From the NCBI RefSeq assembly GCF_051859125.1, contig NZ_JBHYGG010000001.1, positions 1 through 64,000 of the forward strand: 64,000 nucleotides of DNA. Reading direction: 5' to 3'. How positions within the stretch are numbered: the first letter of the stretch is position 1; every line of letters begins with the position of its first letter. The position numbers were made by a program, and so were the translations under genes. The notes under the pieces are model-generated. The model was not told where the DNA came from. It saw nothing but the letters and a program-made list of their open reading frames with translations, and made no database searches. The stretch is from Gemmata sp051859125. Its GTDB lineage: Bacteria; Planctomycetota; Planctomycetia; Gemmatales; Gemmataceae. This document shows positions 52,155-61,604 of this stretch, piece by piece.

Positions 52155-55124
52155 GTGCCAGTCCTGTTTGCCGTCACGCTATTCGTCAGCGCGTCGCTGC
52201 TCTTCATGATCCAGCCGATGGTCGGCAAGATGGTGCTGCCGCTCCTCGGCGGCAGCCCGGCCGTCTGGAACGCCTGCATGGTGTTCTTCCAGGCGCTCCT
52301 GCTCCTCGGCTACCTGTACGCGCACAAGCTCAGCGACGTCCAGAGCCCCCGCAGGCAGTGGATGATCCACCTCGCGGTCCTGGCGCTGCCGCTGACGGTG
52401 TTCGGGATCGCCGCGGTGTTCTCGGCGCGGCACACGCCGATCGCGATCATGGAGGCGCTCGCCCCGTCGGACAACGTCCCGCCGATCGTGAGCGTGCTGG
52501 CGATCCTGACGGTCGCCATCGGCGTGCCGTTCTTCGTCATCTCGACCACCGCGACGCTGCTCCAGAAGTGGTTCGTCTACACCGGGCACCCGTCGGCCCG
52601 CGACCCGTACTTCCTCTACTCGGCGAGTAACTTCGGGAGCCTGATCTCGCTCCTCGGGTACCCGCTCTTGATCGAGCCGCGGATGACGATCGACGCGCAG
52701 GCGTGGGTATTCGCCGCGGGGTTCGCGCTGCTCGTCGGCCTGATCGCGTACTGCGGCCGCGCCGCCGCCAACCCGATCGCCGGGGCGGCCCTCCCGGGCG
52801 CGGCCAAGGGCGGCGCGACCGCTTCCGCCAACGCCCCCGCGAAGGACGCCACCCCCGTGGCTGCCGCCGAACCGCCGACGCTCGCCCGCAAGCTCAAGTG
52901 GGTGCTGCTCGCGTTCGTGCCCTCGACGCTCATGCTCGGCGTGACGTTCCACATGACGACCGACATCGCCAGCGTGCCGCTGCTGTGGGTCGGGCCGCTC
53001 GCACTGTACCTCATCACCTTCATCATCGCCTTCGGCCGCGTGCCGGACTGGTTCCGCATGGTGATCGGCAACCTCGCCCCGGTGATGATCCTGCTGCTGG
53101 TGTTCGTGCTGATCTCGGGCGTGGACCCGGGGTTCGGCGTGAAGATCATCCTGCACCTGCTGACGTTCTTCGCCGCGGCACTGATGTGCCACTACGAGCT
53201 GGCCCGCGACCGCCCGGCCCCGCAGTACCTGACCATGTTCTTCCTGCTCATGTCGGTCGGCGGCGTCCTCGGCGGCATCTTCAACTCGCTCCTGGCCCCG
53301 CTGGTGTTCCCGCACCCGTGGGAGTACCCGATCGCGCTCATCGTCGCGTGCCTGATGGTGCCGCCGCTGCTGGCCGAGTCGGACCCGGACGCCCCGCCCA
53401 AGACCGAGAAGAAGCGGCGCGTCGCGCTGGCCCTGGACGTCGTCATCCCCGTTCTGGTGGGCGTCGGCTTCCACTTCGTCACGAGGATCGCGTCGAAGGA
53501 GTGGTACGTGGACTCGGTCGTCGGGGCGGCCAAGAGCATCGGGCTCGCGGCGCAGACGGTCAACGTCGTCCTGCTCTACGCCGTCCCGGTCATGCTGTGC
53601 TTCTTCTTCGTCGACCGCCCGCTGCGGTTCGCGCTGTGCGTCGGCGCGATCCTGCTCCCGCTCACTATCCGCGAGTCGGAGCAGGGGCTGGTCCACTCGG
53701 AGCGGAGCTTCTTCGGCATCCTCAAGATCAGCGAGACGGACTACGGCTCGGTCCTCCGCAACCCGCGGAACAAGGACCACGTCTTCAAGCACGAGTCGGG
53801 GGAGAACGAGGGGAAGGAGATGATCGCGATGCAGGTGAAGATGCGCCAGCTTCACCACGGCACGACGCTCCACGGCACGCAGTACGCCTACTTCCCGGAC
53901 GAGACCAGTCCCGACGGCTCGGTGAAACTGAGCGGCAAGCTCCGCTCGCGGCACGTCCTCGACGACTTCCAGATGATCTGGCCGGACATCACCCCGTGGC
54001 CGGCGGTCGCCACCGCGGCGACGATCCAGGCCTACGACATCCGCGAGGAGCCGCTGACGTACTACCACCAGACCGGCCCGGTCGGCGCGATGTTCGCCGA
54101 ACTGTGGCGGCGGAAGGGCGGGGCGGACGCGAAGGCCCCGTTCGCGATGATCGGCCTCGGCACCGGGAGCGTGTCGTGCTACGCCCGCCCGGGGCAGAAC
54201 CTCACGTACTACGAGATCGACCCCGAGGTGAAGAAGCTCGTGGCGGACACCGACAAGTACTTCACCTACGTCAAGCAGGCGAAGGACCGCGGTGCAAAGG
54301 TGGACTTCCTGATGGGCGACGCCCGCCTGAAGCTGAAGGAAGCGGCCGATCAGAAGTACGCGCTCCTGCTCGTCGACGCGTTCAGCTCCGACTCGATCCC
54401 CGTCCACCTGCTGACGGTCGAGGCGGTGAAGCTGTACGTCGACCGGCTCACCGACGACGGCATGTTCGCGCTGCACATCTCCAACCGGTGGCTCAACCTG
54501 GAGCCGGTGGTGGCGCGGATCGCGGCCGAGCTGGGGCTGACCGCCCGGGTGTGGAACGACAACGCCGAGGGCCGCCGCGGCAAGACCGCGTCGAGCTGGG
54601 TCGTGCTGGCCCGGAAGCCCGAGCACCTGGGGCAACTATACTCGCCGATCGGCGACATGGTGTTCGGGCCGCCGCAGCCGCTCGGCCAGAACGACCGGCT
54701 CCTGTTCCAGACCGCATTGGAGACTCAACTCGCTCGGGCGCTGGTCACCGAGTTCGACGAACTCAGCGAGGTCGGGGCGAGCAAGAAGACGAAGTACACC
54801 GAGATGAACGAGCTGCCGGCCGACAAGGTGAAGCCGGCGTGGGTCGAGTGGACGAAGGAGAAGCTCGCGAAGACGACCGACCCGTTCTGGAAGGAGCGGC
54901 TCGCGGCGTACCTCGCGCTGATGGAGAAGTACAGCCCGCACGTCACGTTCCAAGAGATCATGCTCGCGGAGCAGGGGCACGCCTTCCGGCGGCTGGAGAC
55001 GATGGCGCAGGTGCCCGCGTGGACCGACGACTACGCCGACGTGATGGGCGTGATGACGATCCCCGAGGTGCAGCGGGTCCGCGAGTTCTTCGGACTGCCC
55101 AGCCCGCTCCGGCGGCGCGAGTAG
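52155..55124 (+). CDS. Membrane-anchored spermidine-synthase-like methyltransferase fold protein
   Basis: The product is 989 residues from GTG 52155. The first 560 or so residues hold about twelve hydrophobic segments (FAVTLFVSASLLFMIQPMVGK, FFQALLLLGYLYAH). The C-terminal domain from about 640 is a spermidine-synthase/SAM-fold domain (AMIGLGTGSVSCYARPG, YYEIDPEVKKL, GDARLKL, LLLVDAFSSDSIPVHLLT). Catalysis of aminopropyl transfer is doubtful; this fused form is common in bacteria without known function. The upstream open frame lacks family similarity, so GTG was chosen. Confidence 0.85.
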   Translation: MPVLFAVTLFVSASLLFMIQPMVGKMVLPLLGGSPAVWNACMVFFQALLLLGYLYAHKLSDVQSPRRQWMIHLAVLALPLTVFGIAAVFSARHTPIAIMEALAPSDNVPPIVSVLAILTVAIGVPFFVISTTATLLQKWFVYTGHPSARDPYFLYSASNFGSLISLLGYPLLIEPRMTIDAQAWVFAAGFALLVGLIAYCGRAAANPIAGAALPGAAKGGATASANAPAKDATPVAAAEPPTLARKLKWVLLAFVPSTLMLGVTFHMTTDIASVPLLWVGPLALYLITFIIAFGRVPDWFRMVIGNLAPVMILLLVFVLISGVDPGFGVKIILHLLTFFAAALMCHYELARDRPAPQYLTMFFLLMSVGGVLGGIFNSLLAPLVFPHPWEYPIALIVACLMVPPLLAESDPDAPPKTEKKRRVALALDVVIPVLVGVGFHFVTRIASKEWYVDSVVGAAKSIGLAAQTVNVVLLYAVPVMLCFFFVDRPLRFALCVGAILLPLTIRESEQGLVHSERSFFGILKISETDYGSVLRNPRNKDHVFKHESGENEGKEMIAMQVKMRQLHHGTTLHGTQYAYFPDETSPDGSVKLSGKLRSRHVLDDFQMIWPDITPWPAVATAATIQAYDIREEPLTYYHQTGPVGAMFAELWRRKGGADAKAPFAMIGLGTGSVSCYARPGQNLTYYEIDPEVKKLVADTDKYFTYVKQAKDRGAKVDFLMGDARLKLKEAADQKYALLLVDAFSSDSIPVHLLTVEAVKLYVDRLTDDGMFALHISNRWLNLEPVVARIAAELGLTARVWNDNAEGRRGKTASSWVVLARKPEHLGQLYSPIGDMVFGPPQPLGQNDRLLFQTALETQLARALVTEFDELSEVGASKKTKYTEMNELPADKVKPAWVEWTKEKLAKTTDPFWKERLAAYLALMEKYSPHVTFQEIMLAEQGHAFRRLETMAQVPAWTDDYADVMGVMTIPEVQRVREFFGLPSPLRRRE

Positions 55125-55142
55125 GCCCAGAGCGGCGAGCGT

Positions 55143-55164
55143 GCGGGGGACTTCGGTCCCCCGC
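55143..55164 (+). terminator. UUCG-loop terminator hairpin
   Basis: GCGGGGGAC-TTCG-GTCCCCCGC forms a 9-bp stem with a very stable UUCG tetraloop, 18 nt past the stop of the spermidine-synthase-like gene. No strong T-tract follows (TCCGTTTCC). Confidence 0.65.
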
Positions 55165-55193
55165 TCCGTTTCCCGGCCTGCTACAATTCGAAG

Positions 55194-57713
55194 ATGAGCA
55201 CCCCACGCCACGCGCCGGAACTGTTGGCCCCCGCCGGGGACTGGGAGGCGCTCCGCGCCGCGGTCGCCAACGGGGCCGACGCCGTTTACTTCGGCCTCTC
55301 GAACTTCAACGCGCGGGCGCGGGCCGCGAACTTCACGCTCGAAGAACTCCCGCAAGTGGTGGAGTTCCTGCACGCCCGCAACGTCCGCGGGTTCGTGACC
55401 CTCAACACGCTCATCTTTTCCGACGAACTCGCAGCCGTGGCCGCGTTCGTCACGGCCATCGCCGAAGCCGGCGTGGACGCGGTCATCGTGCAGGACCTCG
55501 GCCTCGTCACGCTCATCAGGGCGATCGCGCCGACGCTCCCGGTCCACGGTTCCACACAAATGACGCTCACCGAGCCGCGGGGCATCGCCTTTGTGCGAGA
55601 CATCGGCGTCGAGCGCGTCGTGCTGGCCCGCGAACTCTCCCTGAGCGACATCCAGAAGGTGACCGCGGGGACCGACATGCCGGTCGAGGTGTTCGTCCAC
55701 GGCGCGCTGTGCGTGGCGTACAGCGGCCAGTGCCTGACGAGCGAGGCGCTCGGCGGCCGCAGCGCCAACCGCGGCCAGTGCGCCCAGGCCTGCCGGCTCC
55801 CCTACGAGATGATCGTCGACGGCGCGCCACGCGACCTCGGCGACCGGGCGTACCTGCTCAGCCCGCAAGACCTCGCGGCCTTCGATCACATCAGGCCGCT
55901 CGTGGACGCGGGGGTCGTCTCCTTCAAGATCGAGGGCCGGCTCAAGGGCGGGCCGTACGTCGCGGCCGCGACGCAGACGTACCGCAAGGCTATCGACGCG
56001 GCACTGGACCAGGCCGACTTCCGCCTCCCGCGGAGCGAGGAACTCGACCTCGCGCAGACCTTCAGCCGCGGCTTCACGCCGGGGTTCCTGGAGGGGAACA
56101 ACCACCAGCGCCTCGTCCGCGGGCGGTTCCCGAAGAGCCGCGGGGTGCGGGTCGGTGTGGTCGCGGAGGTCACGCGCCGCGGCGTGCGGGTCCGCCTCGC
56201 CGAGCCCGCGCTCGAACTCCTCAAGCCCGGCGACGGTGTGCTGTTCGATATCGGCAGGCCCGAAACCCAGGAACCCGGCGGCCGGGTCTGGGGCGTCCAG
56301 CCCGTGGGCGGTTCCGGTGCTGCGTCGGACCTTGTGGAGCTAACTTTCGAGACCGGCGGCCTCGACCCCGCGGCGGTCCCGGTGGGCTGCGAGGTGTACC
56401 GCACCGACGACCCGGCGCTGCGCAAGCGGCTCGAACAGAGCTATTCCCAGGACCGCACCGCCCGCCGCGTTCCGGTCGCGGCCCAGGTGACCGGCACCGT
56501 CGGGGGTCCGCTGTCGCTGGCTTTCACCGATCCCGATGGGCGTGACGCGACCGCGGCCTGGCCCGGCCCGCTCGAAGCGGCCACGAAGCGCCCGACGACC
56601 GCGGACGACCTTCGCGTGCAACTGGCCCGCCTCGGTGACACGCCGTTCGAGCTTCGCGACCTCACCGCGACGCTCCCCGATGGCGTCCTCGTTCCCCGGA
56701 GCGTGCTGAACGACCTCCGCCGACAGGCCGCGGTTGAGTTGGTCGCGCAACGTACTGCGGCGCAGCGGCACGCGACGCCCGACCCGCGGGTGCTGGAGCG
56801 GCTCCGTGCCGAGGTGACCGAACGCAACCCGCCTCGCTCGTCGCCACAACCGGCGCTCACGGTTCTGGTGCGGTCGCTGGACCAACTCGCCGCGGCGCTC
56901 GCGTGGGTGCCGCCCGACGGGCTCCCGCGCCCGGCCGCCGTGTACTGCGACTTCGAGGACTTGCGTCGTTACAAAGATGCCGTCCCACGCGCCCGAGCCG
57001 CGGGCGTCCCGGTCGGGCTCGCCCCGCTGCGCGTCCTGAAGCCCGGCGAGGACGGGTTCCAGGCGCTGGTGGCACGCGCCGAGCCGGACATCGTGCTGGT
57101 CCGCAATCTGGCGTCGATCGCGTACTTCAAGCAGGAACTCCCCGGTGCCCGGCTCGTCGGCGACTTCAGCCTGAACGTCGCGAACGAACTCACCGCGGGG
57201 GTTCTGATGCGCGCCGGCCTGGAGCGGCTGGTGCCGAGCTACGATTTGAACTGGGACCAACTCGCCTCGATGGTGCGGCGCGCGTCGCCCGACTGGTTCG
57301 AACCCGTTGTCCACCAGTTCATGCCGATGTTTCACATGGAGCACTGCGTGTTCGCGGCGTTCCTGAGCACCGGAAAGGACCACCGCGACTGCGGCCGGCC
57401 GTGCGAGGTTCACAAGGTCGAGTTGCGGGACCGCGTCGGGGCGAACTTCCCCGTGCTCCCCGACACCGGGTGCCGGAACACGGTATTCAACAGCGTCCCG
57501 CAGAGCGGGGCCGAGTACGTCGGGCGGATGCGGGAGTTGGGCCTGGCGCGGTTCCGGGTCGACCTGCTCCGGGAGACCCCCGAGCAGGTCGGCCCGCTGC
57601 TGACCCGGTACGCGAGGGTGGTCGCCGGGGCGGACGACGGCCGCGCCACGTGGCGCGAACTGCGGGCGCTGAACCAGCTCGGCGTCACCCGCGGCACGCT
57701 CCAACTCGCGTGA
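55194..57713 (+). CDS. U32 family peptidase / RlhA-like protein
   Basis: The product is 839 residues. The N-terminal U32 domain begins ELLAPAGDWEALRAAVANGADAVYFG, then HGSTQMTLTEPRG and the Cys-rich signature VFVHGALCVAYSGQCLTSEALGG...NRGQCAQACRLPYE. A second domain of DUF3656 type follows from about 400, and a last Cys-rich part (MEHCVFAAFLSTG...CGRPCEVH) closes it. E. coli RlhA, of this family, makes 5-hydroxycytidine in 23S rRNA; collagen cleavage is the older assignment. TACAAT lies only 6 nt before the ATG, so the mRNA may be leaderless. Confidence 0.9.
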   Translation: MSTPRHAPELLAPAGDWEALRAAVANGADAVYFGLSNFNARARAANFTLEELPQVVEFLHARNVRGFVTLNTLIFSDELAAVAAFVTAIAEAGVDAVIVQDLGLVTLIRAIAPTLPVHGSTQMTLTEPRGIAFVRDIGVERVVLARELSLSDIQKVTAGTDMPVEVFVHGALCVAYSGQCLTSEALGGRSANRGQCAQACRLPYEMIVDGAPRDLGDRAYLLSPQDLAAFDHIRPLVDAGVVSFKIEGRLKGGPYVAAATQTYRKAIDAALDQADFRLPRSEELDLAQTFSRGFTPGFLEGNNHQRLVRGRFPKSRGVRVGVVAEVTRRGVRVRLAEPALELLKPGDGVLFDIGRPETQEPGGRVWGVQPVGGSGAASDLVELTFETGGLDPAAVPVGCEVYRTDDPALRKRLEQSYSQDRTARRVPVAAQVTGTVGGPLSLAFTDPDGRDATAAWPGPLEAATKRPTTADDLRVQLARLGDTPFELRDLTATLPDGVLVPRSVLNDLRRQAAVELVAQRTAAQRHATPDPRVLERLRAEVTERNPPRSSPQPALTVLVRSLDQLAAALAWVPPDGLPRPAAVYCDFEDLRRYKDAVPRARAAGVPVGLAPLRVLKPGEDGFQALVARAEPDIVLVRNLASIAYFKQELPGARLVGDFSLNVANELTAGVLMRAGLERLVPSYDLNWDQLASMVRRASPDWFEPVVHQFMPMFHMEHCVFAAFLSTGKDHRDCGRPCEVHKVELRDRVGANFPVLPDTGCRNTVFNSVPQSGAEYVGRMRELGLARFRVDLLRETPEQVGPLLTRYARVVAGADDGRATWRELRALNQLGVTRGTLQLA

Positions 57714-57725
57714 CCGGCCGGTCAC
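57710..57725. repeat. 16-bp palindrome holding both convergent stop codons
   Basis: GTGACCGGCCGGTCAC is a perfect palindrome. It contains the TGA of the U32 gene (+) and the TGA of the copper-monooxygenase gene (-), which end 8 nt apart. It may act as a tiny shared hairpin. Confidence 0.6.
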
Positions 57726-59002
57726 CGCGCCTTCTTCTTGGACTCGACCTCGAAGTAGTGGCCCACGTTCGCGAGGAGCAGCGCCACCATGTCGAGCTCG
57801 TTCGCGACCTCGCCGCCGAGCCACAGCCCGCCCATTTCGTCGGTGCTGCTCTCCCCGTTGAGCACCCGCTTCGGCGGGTCGTTCGGGTTCCGCGGGTTCG
57901 CCGCGGAGTTGTCGAACTTCCACACGGCCTTGAGCTTGGTCCCCTTCGGCAGGACCATCGGCTGCTTGTACAGGTAGGTGTCCTGCCAGTTGAAGTCCCA
58001 GTCGGCGATCCTGAGCAGCTTCACGTCCTTTCCGTTGGGCAACTCGGCCGTGAGCCGCACCTCCTTGCCGATTAGGTGCATGTGCGCCCACACGCTCGAC
58101 ACCTTCAGCGGCACCGGCAGCACGAACGTGTCGGAGCAGACGTAGTTGGGGTCGCCGGGCTTGATGTCGATGTCGAGCGCCCCGAGGAGCACGCCGAACA
58201 TGTGCTTGGTCGGCTTCTCCTTGGTGAGGTACAGCCCCACCTCGGTGAGGTCGTCCTCGGGCTTGCCGGTCGGGTGGTAGTGCATCTGGAGGACCAGGTC
58301 CGCCCCCTTCTTGATGGTGATCGCGCTGCCGGGCTCGAAGAACCGCGGCGTGACCCCCGGGACGAACCCCGGCGTGAACCCGCCCGGGACGAACCCCGGG
58401 CCGCCGAAGCCGGCGTAGCCGCCGGTGGCGGGGTCGACCTTCTTGCGGGCCGCGCCGCTCCCGTCGAGCAGGCCGACGGCGTGGTGCGCCACCTTCAGGT
58501 TCCCCGGCCGCACCTCGACGCCCTTCACGTAGATCTCGGTCTTGATGTCGAGCGGGAAGACGAAGTGCATGTACACGTCCCGGCCCTCGGCCGGGACCGT
58601 GAACGCCTTGGGCATCTTCAGGACGATGTCGGGCTTGCCGAGCTGCCAGCCGTCCTTGAACGCGGGCAGTTTCGGCGCCTCCTTCGGGTCGCCCTCCGGC
58701 GCGCCGGCCGCGGCCCACGCCTTCAGCGTCGCGATCTGCGCCGCGGTCAGCGTGCGGCTGTCGAGGAACTCGCCGTGCCCGGCCTCGGGCTTCCAGGGCG
58801 GCATGGTGCGGTCGCCCGTGACGTCGGCAATGAGCTCGGCCCGCTTCTTCGCCTCGGCGTAGGTCGTGAGGGGGAACGGGCCGATCGCGCCCGGCCGGTG
58901 GCAGGTGACGCAGTTCTTGTACAGGATCGGGGCGACGTGCCGGGAAAAGGTCGGCGCGTCGGCGGCGTGAGCGCTCAGCAGCGCCACGAGTAGTGGGGTC
59001 AC
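57722..59002 (-). CDS. Cytochrome c plus copper monooxygenase-like exported protein
   Basis: The product is 426 residues from GTG 59002. A signal peptide (about 1-14) precedes a cytochrome-like domain with CVTCH (C31, C34, H35) and TMPPWKPEAGHGEF. The rest resembles the copper type II, ascorbate-dependent monooxygenase fold, with His sites at AHHAVGLL, MHYHPTG and AHMHLIG. A Gly/Phe/Pro-rich insert (GGPGFVPGGFTPGFVPGVTP) interrupts it. The natural substrate is unknown. The redoxin gene is 20 nt upstream, so the two form a unit. Confidence 0.85.
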   Translation of the reverse strand: MTPLLVALLSAHAADAPTFSRHVAPILYKNCVTCHRPGAIGPFPLTTYAEAKKRAELIADVTGDRTMPPWKPEAGHGEFLDSRTLTAAQIATLKAWAAAGAPEGDPKEAPKLPAFKDGWQLGKPDIVLKMPKAFTVPAEGRDVYMHFVFPLDIKTEIYVKGVEVRPGNLKVAHHAVGLLDGSGAARKKVDPATGGYAGFGGPGFVPGGFTPGFVPGVTPRFFEPGSAITIKKGADLVLQMHYHPTGKPEDDLTEVGLYLTKEKPTKHMFGVLLGALDIDIKPGDPNYVCSDTFVLPVPLKVSSVWAHMHLIGKEVRLTAELPNGKDVKLLRIADWDFNWQDTYLYKQPMVLPKGTKLKAVWKFDNSAANPRNPNDPPKRVLNGESSTDEMGGLWLGGEVANELDMVALLLANVGHYFEVESKKKAR

Positions 59003-59022
59003 GGGTGCCTCGGGGTCAGGGA

Positions 59023-59616
59023 CTATTTGTCGAACGGGATGTGGCACCCGACCGCGGCGGGCCAGGGCCGGGGGACTGCTTTCCCCGCCACTGCGGCGTC
59101 GAGCGCGGCGCGGAGGTCGTGGCTGGTCGGAACCTCGCGGCGCTTGCCGCCGGCCCTCGGGTAGCGGTCGTCGATGCGGCCGCGGTACAGAACCTCGCCG
59201 CGGGCGGACAGCACAACGGCCTCGGGGGTCACCGCGGCCCCGAGCCGCCTCGCGAGCGCCAGGTCGGAGTCGAGGACGGCCGGGCACTCGAAGCCGTACT
59301 CCCCGGCGTGCGCCCGCGCCTCCTTGGCGGAAAGGTCGGCGAGCGGGTACGCGACGGCGAACGCCACGCCCTTCCGACCGTACTCCTTGGCGATGCGTGC
59401 GACCTCGGGGGCGTAGGCGTTCGCGATCGGGCAGTCGCGGCCGATGAAGAGTACGCACGCCGCCGCGCCGGGTGCCGCGGCGGGCCAGGCGAACCTGCCC
59501 CCGTCGAGGGTCTCGCACGTGAACCCGCCCGCGGGGCGCGGGGGCGGGGCGGTTTCCGCGGACCACGCACCCGCGAACGCGGTCAGGCACGAGATCGTCA
59601 CCACCGCCGCACGCAT
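59023..59616 (-). CDS. Exported redoxin/AhpC-type thioredoxin-fold protein
   Basis: The product is 197 residues. A signal peptide (about 1-20) is followed by a thioredoxin-fold domain with LFIGRDCPIANAYAPEVARIAKEYG; the likely peroxidatic Cys is C62. A second Cys for a CxxC pair is missing at the usual place. Such redoxins with DCPI are regularly encoded beside cytochrome/copper monooxygenase genes in planctomycetes and acidobacteria, as here. A role in copper or heme-thiol handling is inferred from that pairing. The start ATG 59616 gives the best signal peptide. Confidence 0.85.
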   Translation of the reverse strand: MRAAVVTISCLTAFAGAWSAETAPPPRPAGGFTCETLDGGRFAWPAAAPGAAACVLFIGRDCPIANAYAPEVARIAKEYGRKGVAFAVAYPLADLSAKEARAHAGEYGFECPAVLDSDLALARRLGAAVTPEAVVLSARGEVLYRGRIDDRYPRAGGKRREVPTSHDLRAALDAAVAGKAVPRPWPAAVGCHIPFDK

Positions 59617-59802
59617 CGGTCGCCCTCCGGGTTCGCCAAGATTACCCCAATCCGGCCGCGGCAGTTTCAACCTTCTGGTGGTCCCCGGGGCACTTGCCGC
59701 CCCCCGACCGCCTGCTTAAACGATGGGGGTGACGACCCGCACGCCAGGGCGAGCGGTCCCATCCACGCCGAGGCGGTTCGGCCGTGCGGAGCCGGAGTTC
59801 CC

Positions 59803-60525
59803 ATGATCGTCGTCAAAGACCTGACCAAGTTCTACGGCGAGTACCCGGCCGTCCGCGACGTCTCGTTCCACGTCGACAAGGGCCAGGTCGTCGGGTTCCT
59901 CGGGCCGAACGGGGCCGGCAAGTCGACCACGATGCGGATCCTCGCCGGGTTCCTCACCGCCACGTCCGGCCGGGCCACGATCGACGGCAAGGACGTGTTC
60001 TGGGACCCGATCGCGGCCCGCCGGCGGATCGGGTACATGCCCGAGAACTGCCCCATCTACGCCGACATGCGGGTGGACGAGTACCTGTGGTTCCGCGGCG
60101 GGCTCAAGGGGCTGGGCCGGAGCGAACGCAAGACCCGGGTCGGGTACGTCCTGGAGCGGTGCTGGCTCACGGACGTGCGGCGGCAGATCGTCGGCACGCT
60201 CTCGAAGGGCTACCGTCAGCGGGTCGGCCTCGCCGACGCGCTGCTCGCCGACCCGCCCGTGCTGATCCTCGACGAGCCGACCGCCGGGCTCGACCCCACG
60301 CAGATCCGCGAGACCCGCAAGCTGATCCGCGAACTCGGGGACCGGCACACGATGCTGCTCTCCACGCACATCCTCTCGGAGGTCGAGGCGACCTGCGACT
60401 CGGTGATCGTGATCTACCAGGGGCGGGTGGTCGAGGACGGGTCGCTCGCCGCGGTCCGCCAGCGGAACCGGAACCAGTCGCTCGAAGACATCTTCGTGAA
60501 GCTCACGGGCCGGGAGGGGATCTAG
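59803..60525 (+). CDS. ABC transporter ATPase (GldA/NatA type)
   Basis: The product is 240 residues, a single ABC domain: Walker A GPNGAGKST at 34-42, signature LSKGYRQRVGLADAL, Walker B VLILDEPTAGLDP, and the switch STHILSEVE. It would energise an ABC-2 exporter at the inner membrane. The next two genes encode an ABC-2 permease and a GldG-like partner, the GldA-GldF-GldG order known from Bacteroidetes gliding machinery and from many non-gliding bacteria. Confidence 0.93.
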   Translation: MIVVKDLTKFYGEYPAVRDVSFHVDKGQVVGFLGPNGAGKSTTMRILAGFLTATSGRATIDGKDVFWDPIAARRRIGYMPENCPIYADMRVDEYLWFRGGLKGLGRSERKTRVGYVLERCWLTDVRRQIVGTLSKGYRQRVGLADALLADPPVLILDEPTAGLDPTQIRETRKLIRELGDRHTMLLSTHILSEVEATCDSVIVIYQGRVVEDGSLAAVRQRNRNQSLEDIFVKLTGREGI

Positions 60526-60573
60526 CCCCGCCCCCGCCCCCGGTCCCCGACACCCGTTCGCTGAAAACCCGAC

Positions 60574-61557
60574 ATGCACGCAACCACGAGCCTGTTCCGC
60601 CGCGAGTTCGCCGCCTACTTCACCGGCCCGGCCGGGTACGCGGCGATGTTCGGGTTCCTCGTGCTCACCGGGCTCCTGTTCAACTTGAACCTGAGCCTCC
60701 TGACGCACGAGGGGCCGGTCGGCGTCGAGTACCCGATGCAGGTGATGTTCGGCGGGGCCGAGTCGCCCGTGGTCGCGCTGGTCGCCGGGGTGCTGTTCTG
60801 GGGCCTGTTCCCGGCCGTCACCGGGATGCTCACGATGCGCCTCCTCGCGGAGGAGCGCGGCACCGGGAGCATCGAGCTGCTCCTGACGGCCCCGATCCGG
60901 GACTGGCAGGTGGTCGCCGCGAAGTTCGTCGCGTGCTTCGGGTTCTACCTGGTGCTGTGGCTGCCAACACTCCTCTACCTGCCCGTTCTGGCCGACCTGC
61001 GCGCCGAGTGGCGGCCCGCGTTCACCGTCTGGTCCGTCGCCATGTGCGTCGGGCTGCCGATGCTCGTCGCCGGGACGATCGCCTTTCTCCGCGACGGCCC
61101 CGGCTGGCTGGTCTACGGCGTGGGGCTCGCGGGGTTGGCGGCCGCGGGGGTCGGCGGGTACATGCACTACACGCGCGACGCGAACCACGTCCTGACGCTG
61201 ACGGCCGGCATCGACCCGAACCCGGTCTGGACCTCGTACCTCGGCATCGCGCTCGCCGGCGCGATGTTCCTGGCCCTGGGCCTGTTCGTGTCGAGTCTGG
61301 TGAAGAGCCAGCTCGAAGCGTGGATGGTGTCGCTGCTCCTCGGGCTCGTCTTCGTCCTCCCGGGCCTGTTGCGGTGGGTGCTGGAGCCGGGGAGCGCGGG
61401 GTACGAGGCGATGTACTTCGTGAGCGTGCCCGAGCACTTCCGCCGGACGTTCACCCGCGGGCAACTCGACACCCGGCCGCTGGTCCTCTACGCGACCGTG
61501 ACGCTGTTCTGCCTGTTCCTCACCGTCCGGAGCCTGGAGGCCCGGCGGCTCCGGTGA
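60574..61557 (+). CDS. ABC-2 type permease (GldF-like)
   Basis: The product is 327 residues with about six hydrophobic segments (YAAMFGFLVLTGLLF, LVAGVLFWGLFPAVTGMLTMRL, FVACFGFYLVLWLPTLLYLPV, LGIALAGAMFLALGLFVSS, LLLGLVFVLPGLLRWVL, VLYATVTLFCLFLTV). The RLLAEERGTGSIELLLTAPI loop is the ABC-2 hallmark. It is the membrane half of the exporter with the ATPase 48 nt upstream. The substrate is unknown. Confidence 0.9.
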   Translation: MHATTSLFRREFAAYFTGPAGYAAMFGFLVLTGLLFNLNLSLLTHEGPVGVEYPMQVMFGGAESPVVALVAGVLFWGLFPAVTGMLTMRLLAEERGTGSIELLLTAPIRDWQVVAAKFVACFGFYLVLWLPTLLYLPVLADLRAEWRPAFTVWSVAMCVGLPMLVAGTIAFLRDGPGWLVYGVGLAGLAAAGVGGYMHYTRDANHVLTLTAGIDPNPVWTSYLGIALAGAMFLALGLFVSSLVKSQLEAWMVSLLLGLVFVLPGLLRWVLEPGSAGYEAMYFVSVPEHFRRTFTRGQLDTRPLVLYATVTLFCLFLTVRSLEARRLR

Positions 61558-61604
61558 CCGCCCGCGGCCGGCCGACCCGAACCATCACTCACCGCTTCAC
61601 GACC

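Noticed and set aside
59444..59719. Small open frame upstream of the ABC ATPase gene
   Set aside because: It overlaps the redoxin gene on the other strand and has no signal, domain or ribosome site.
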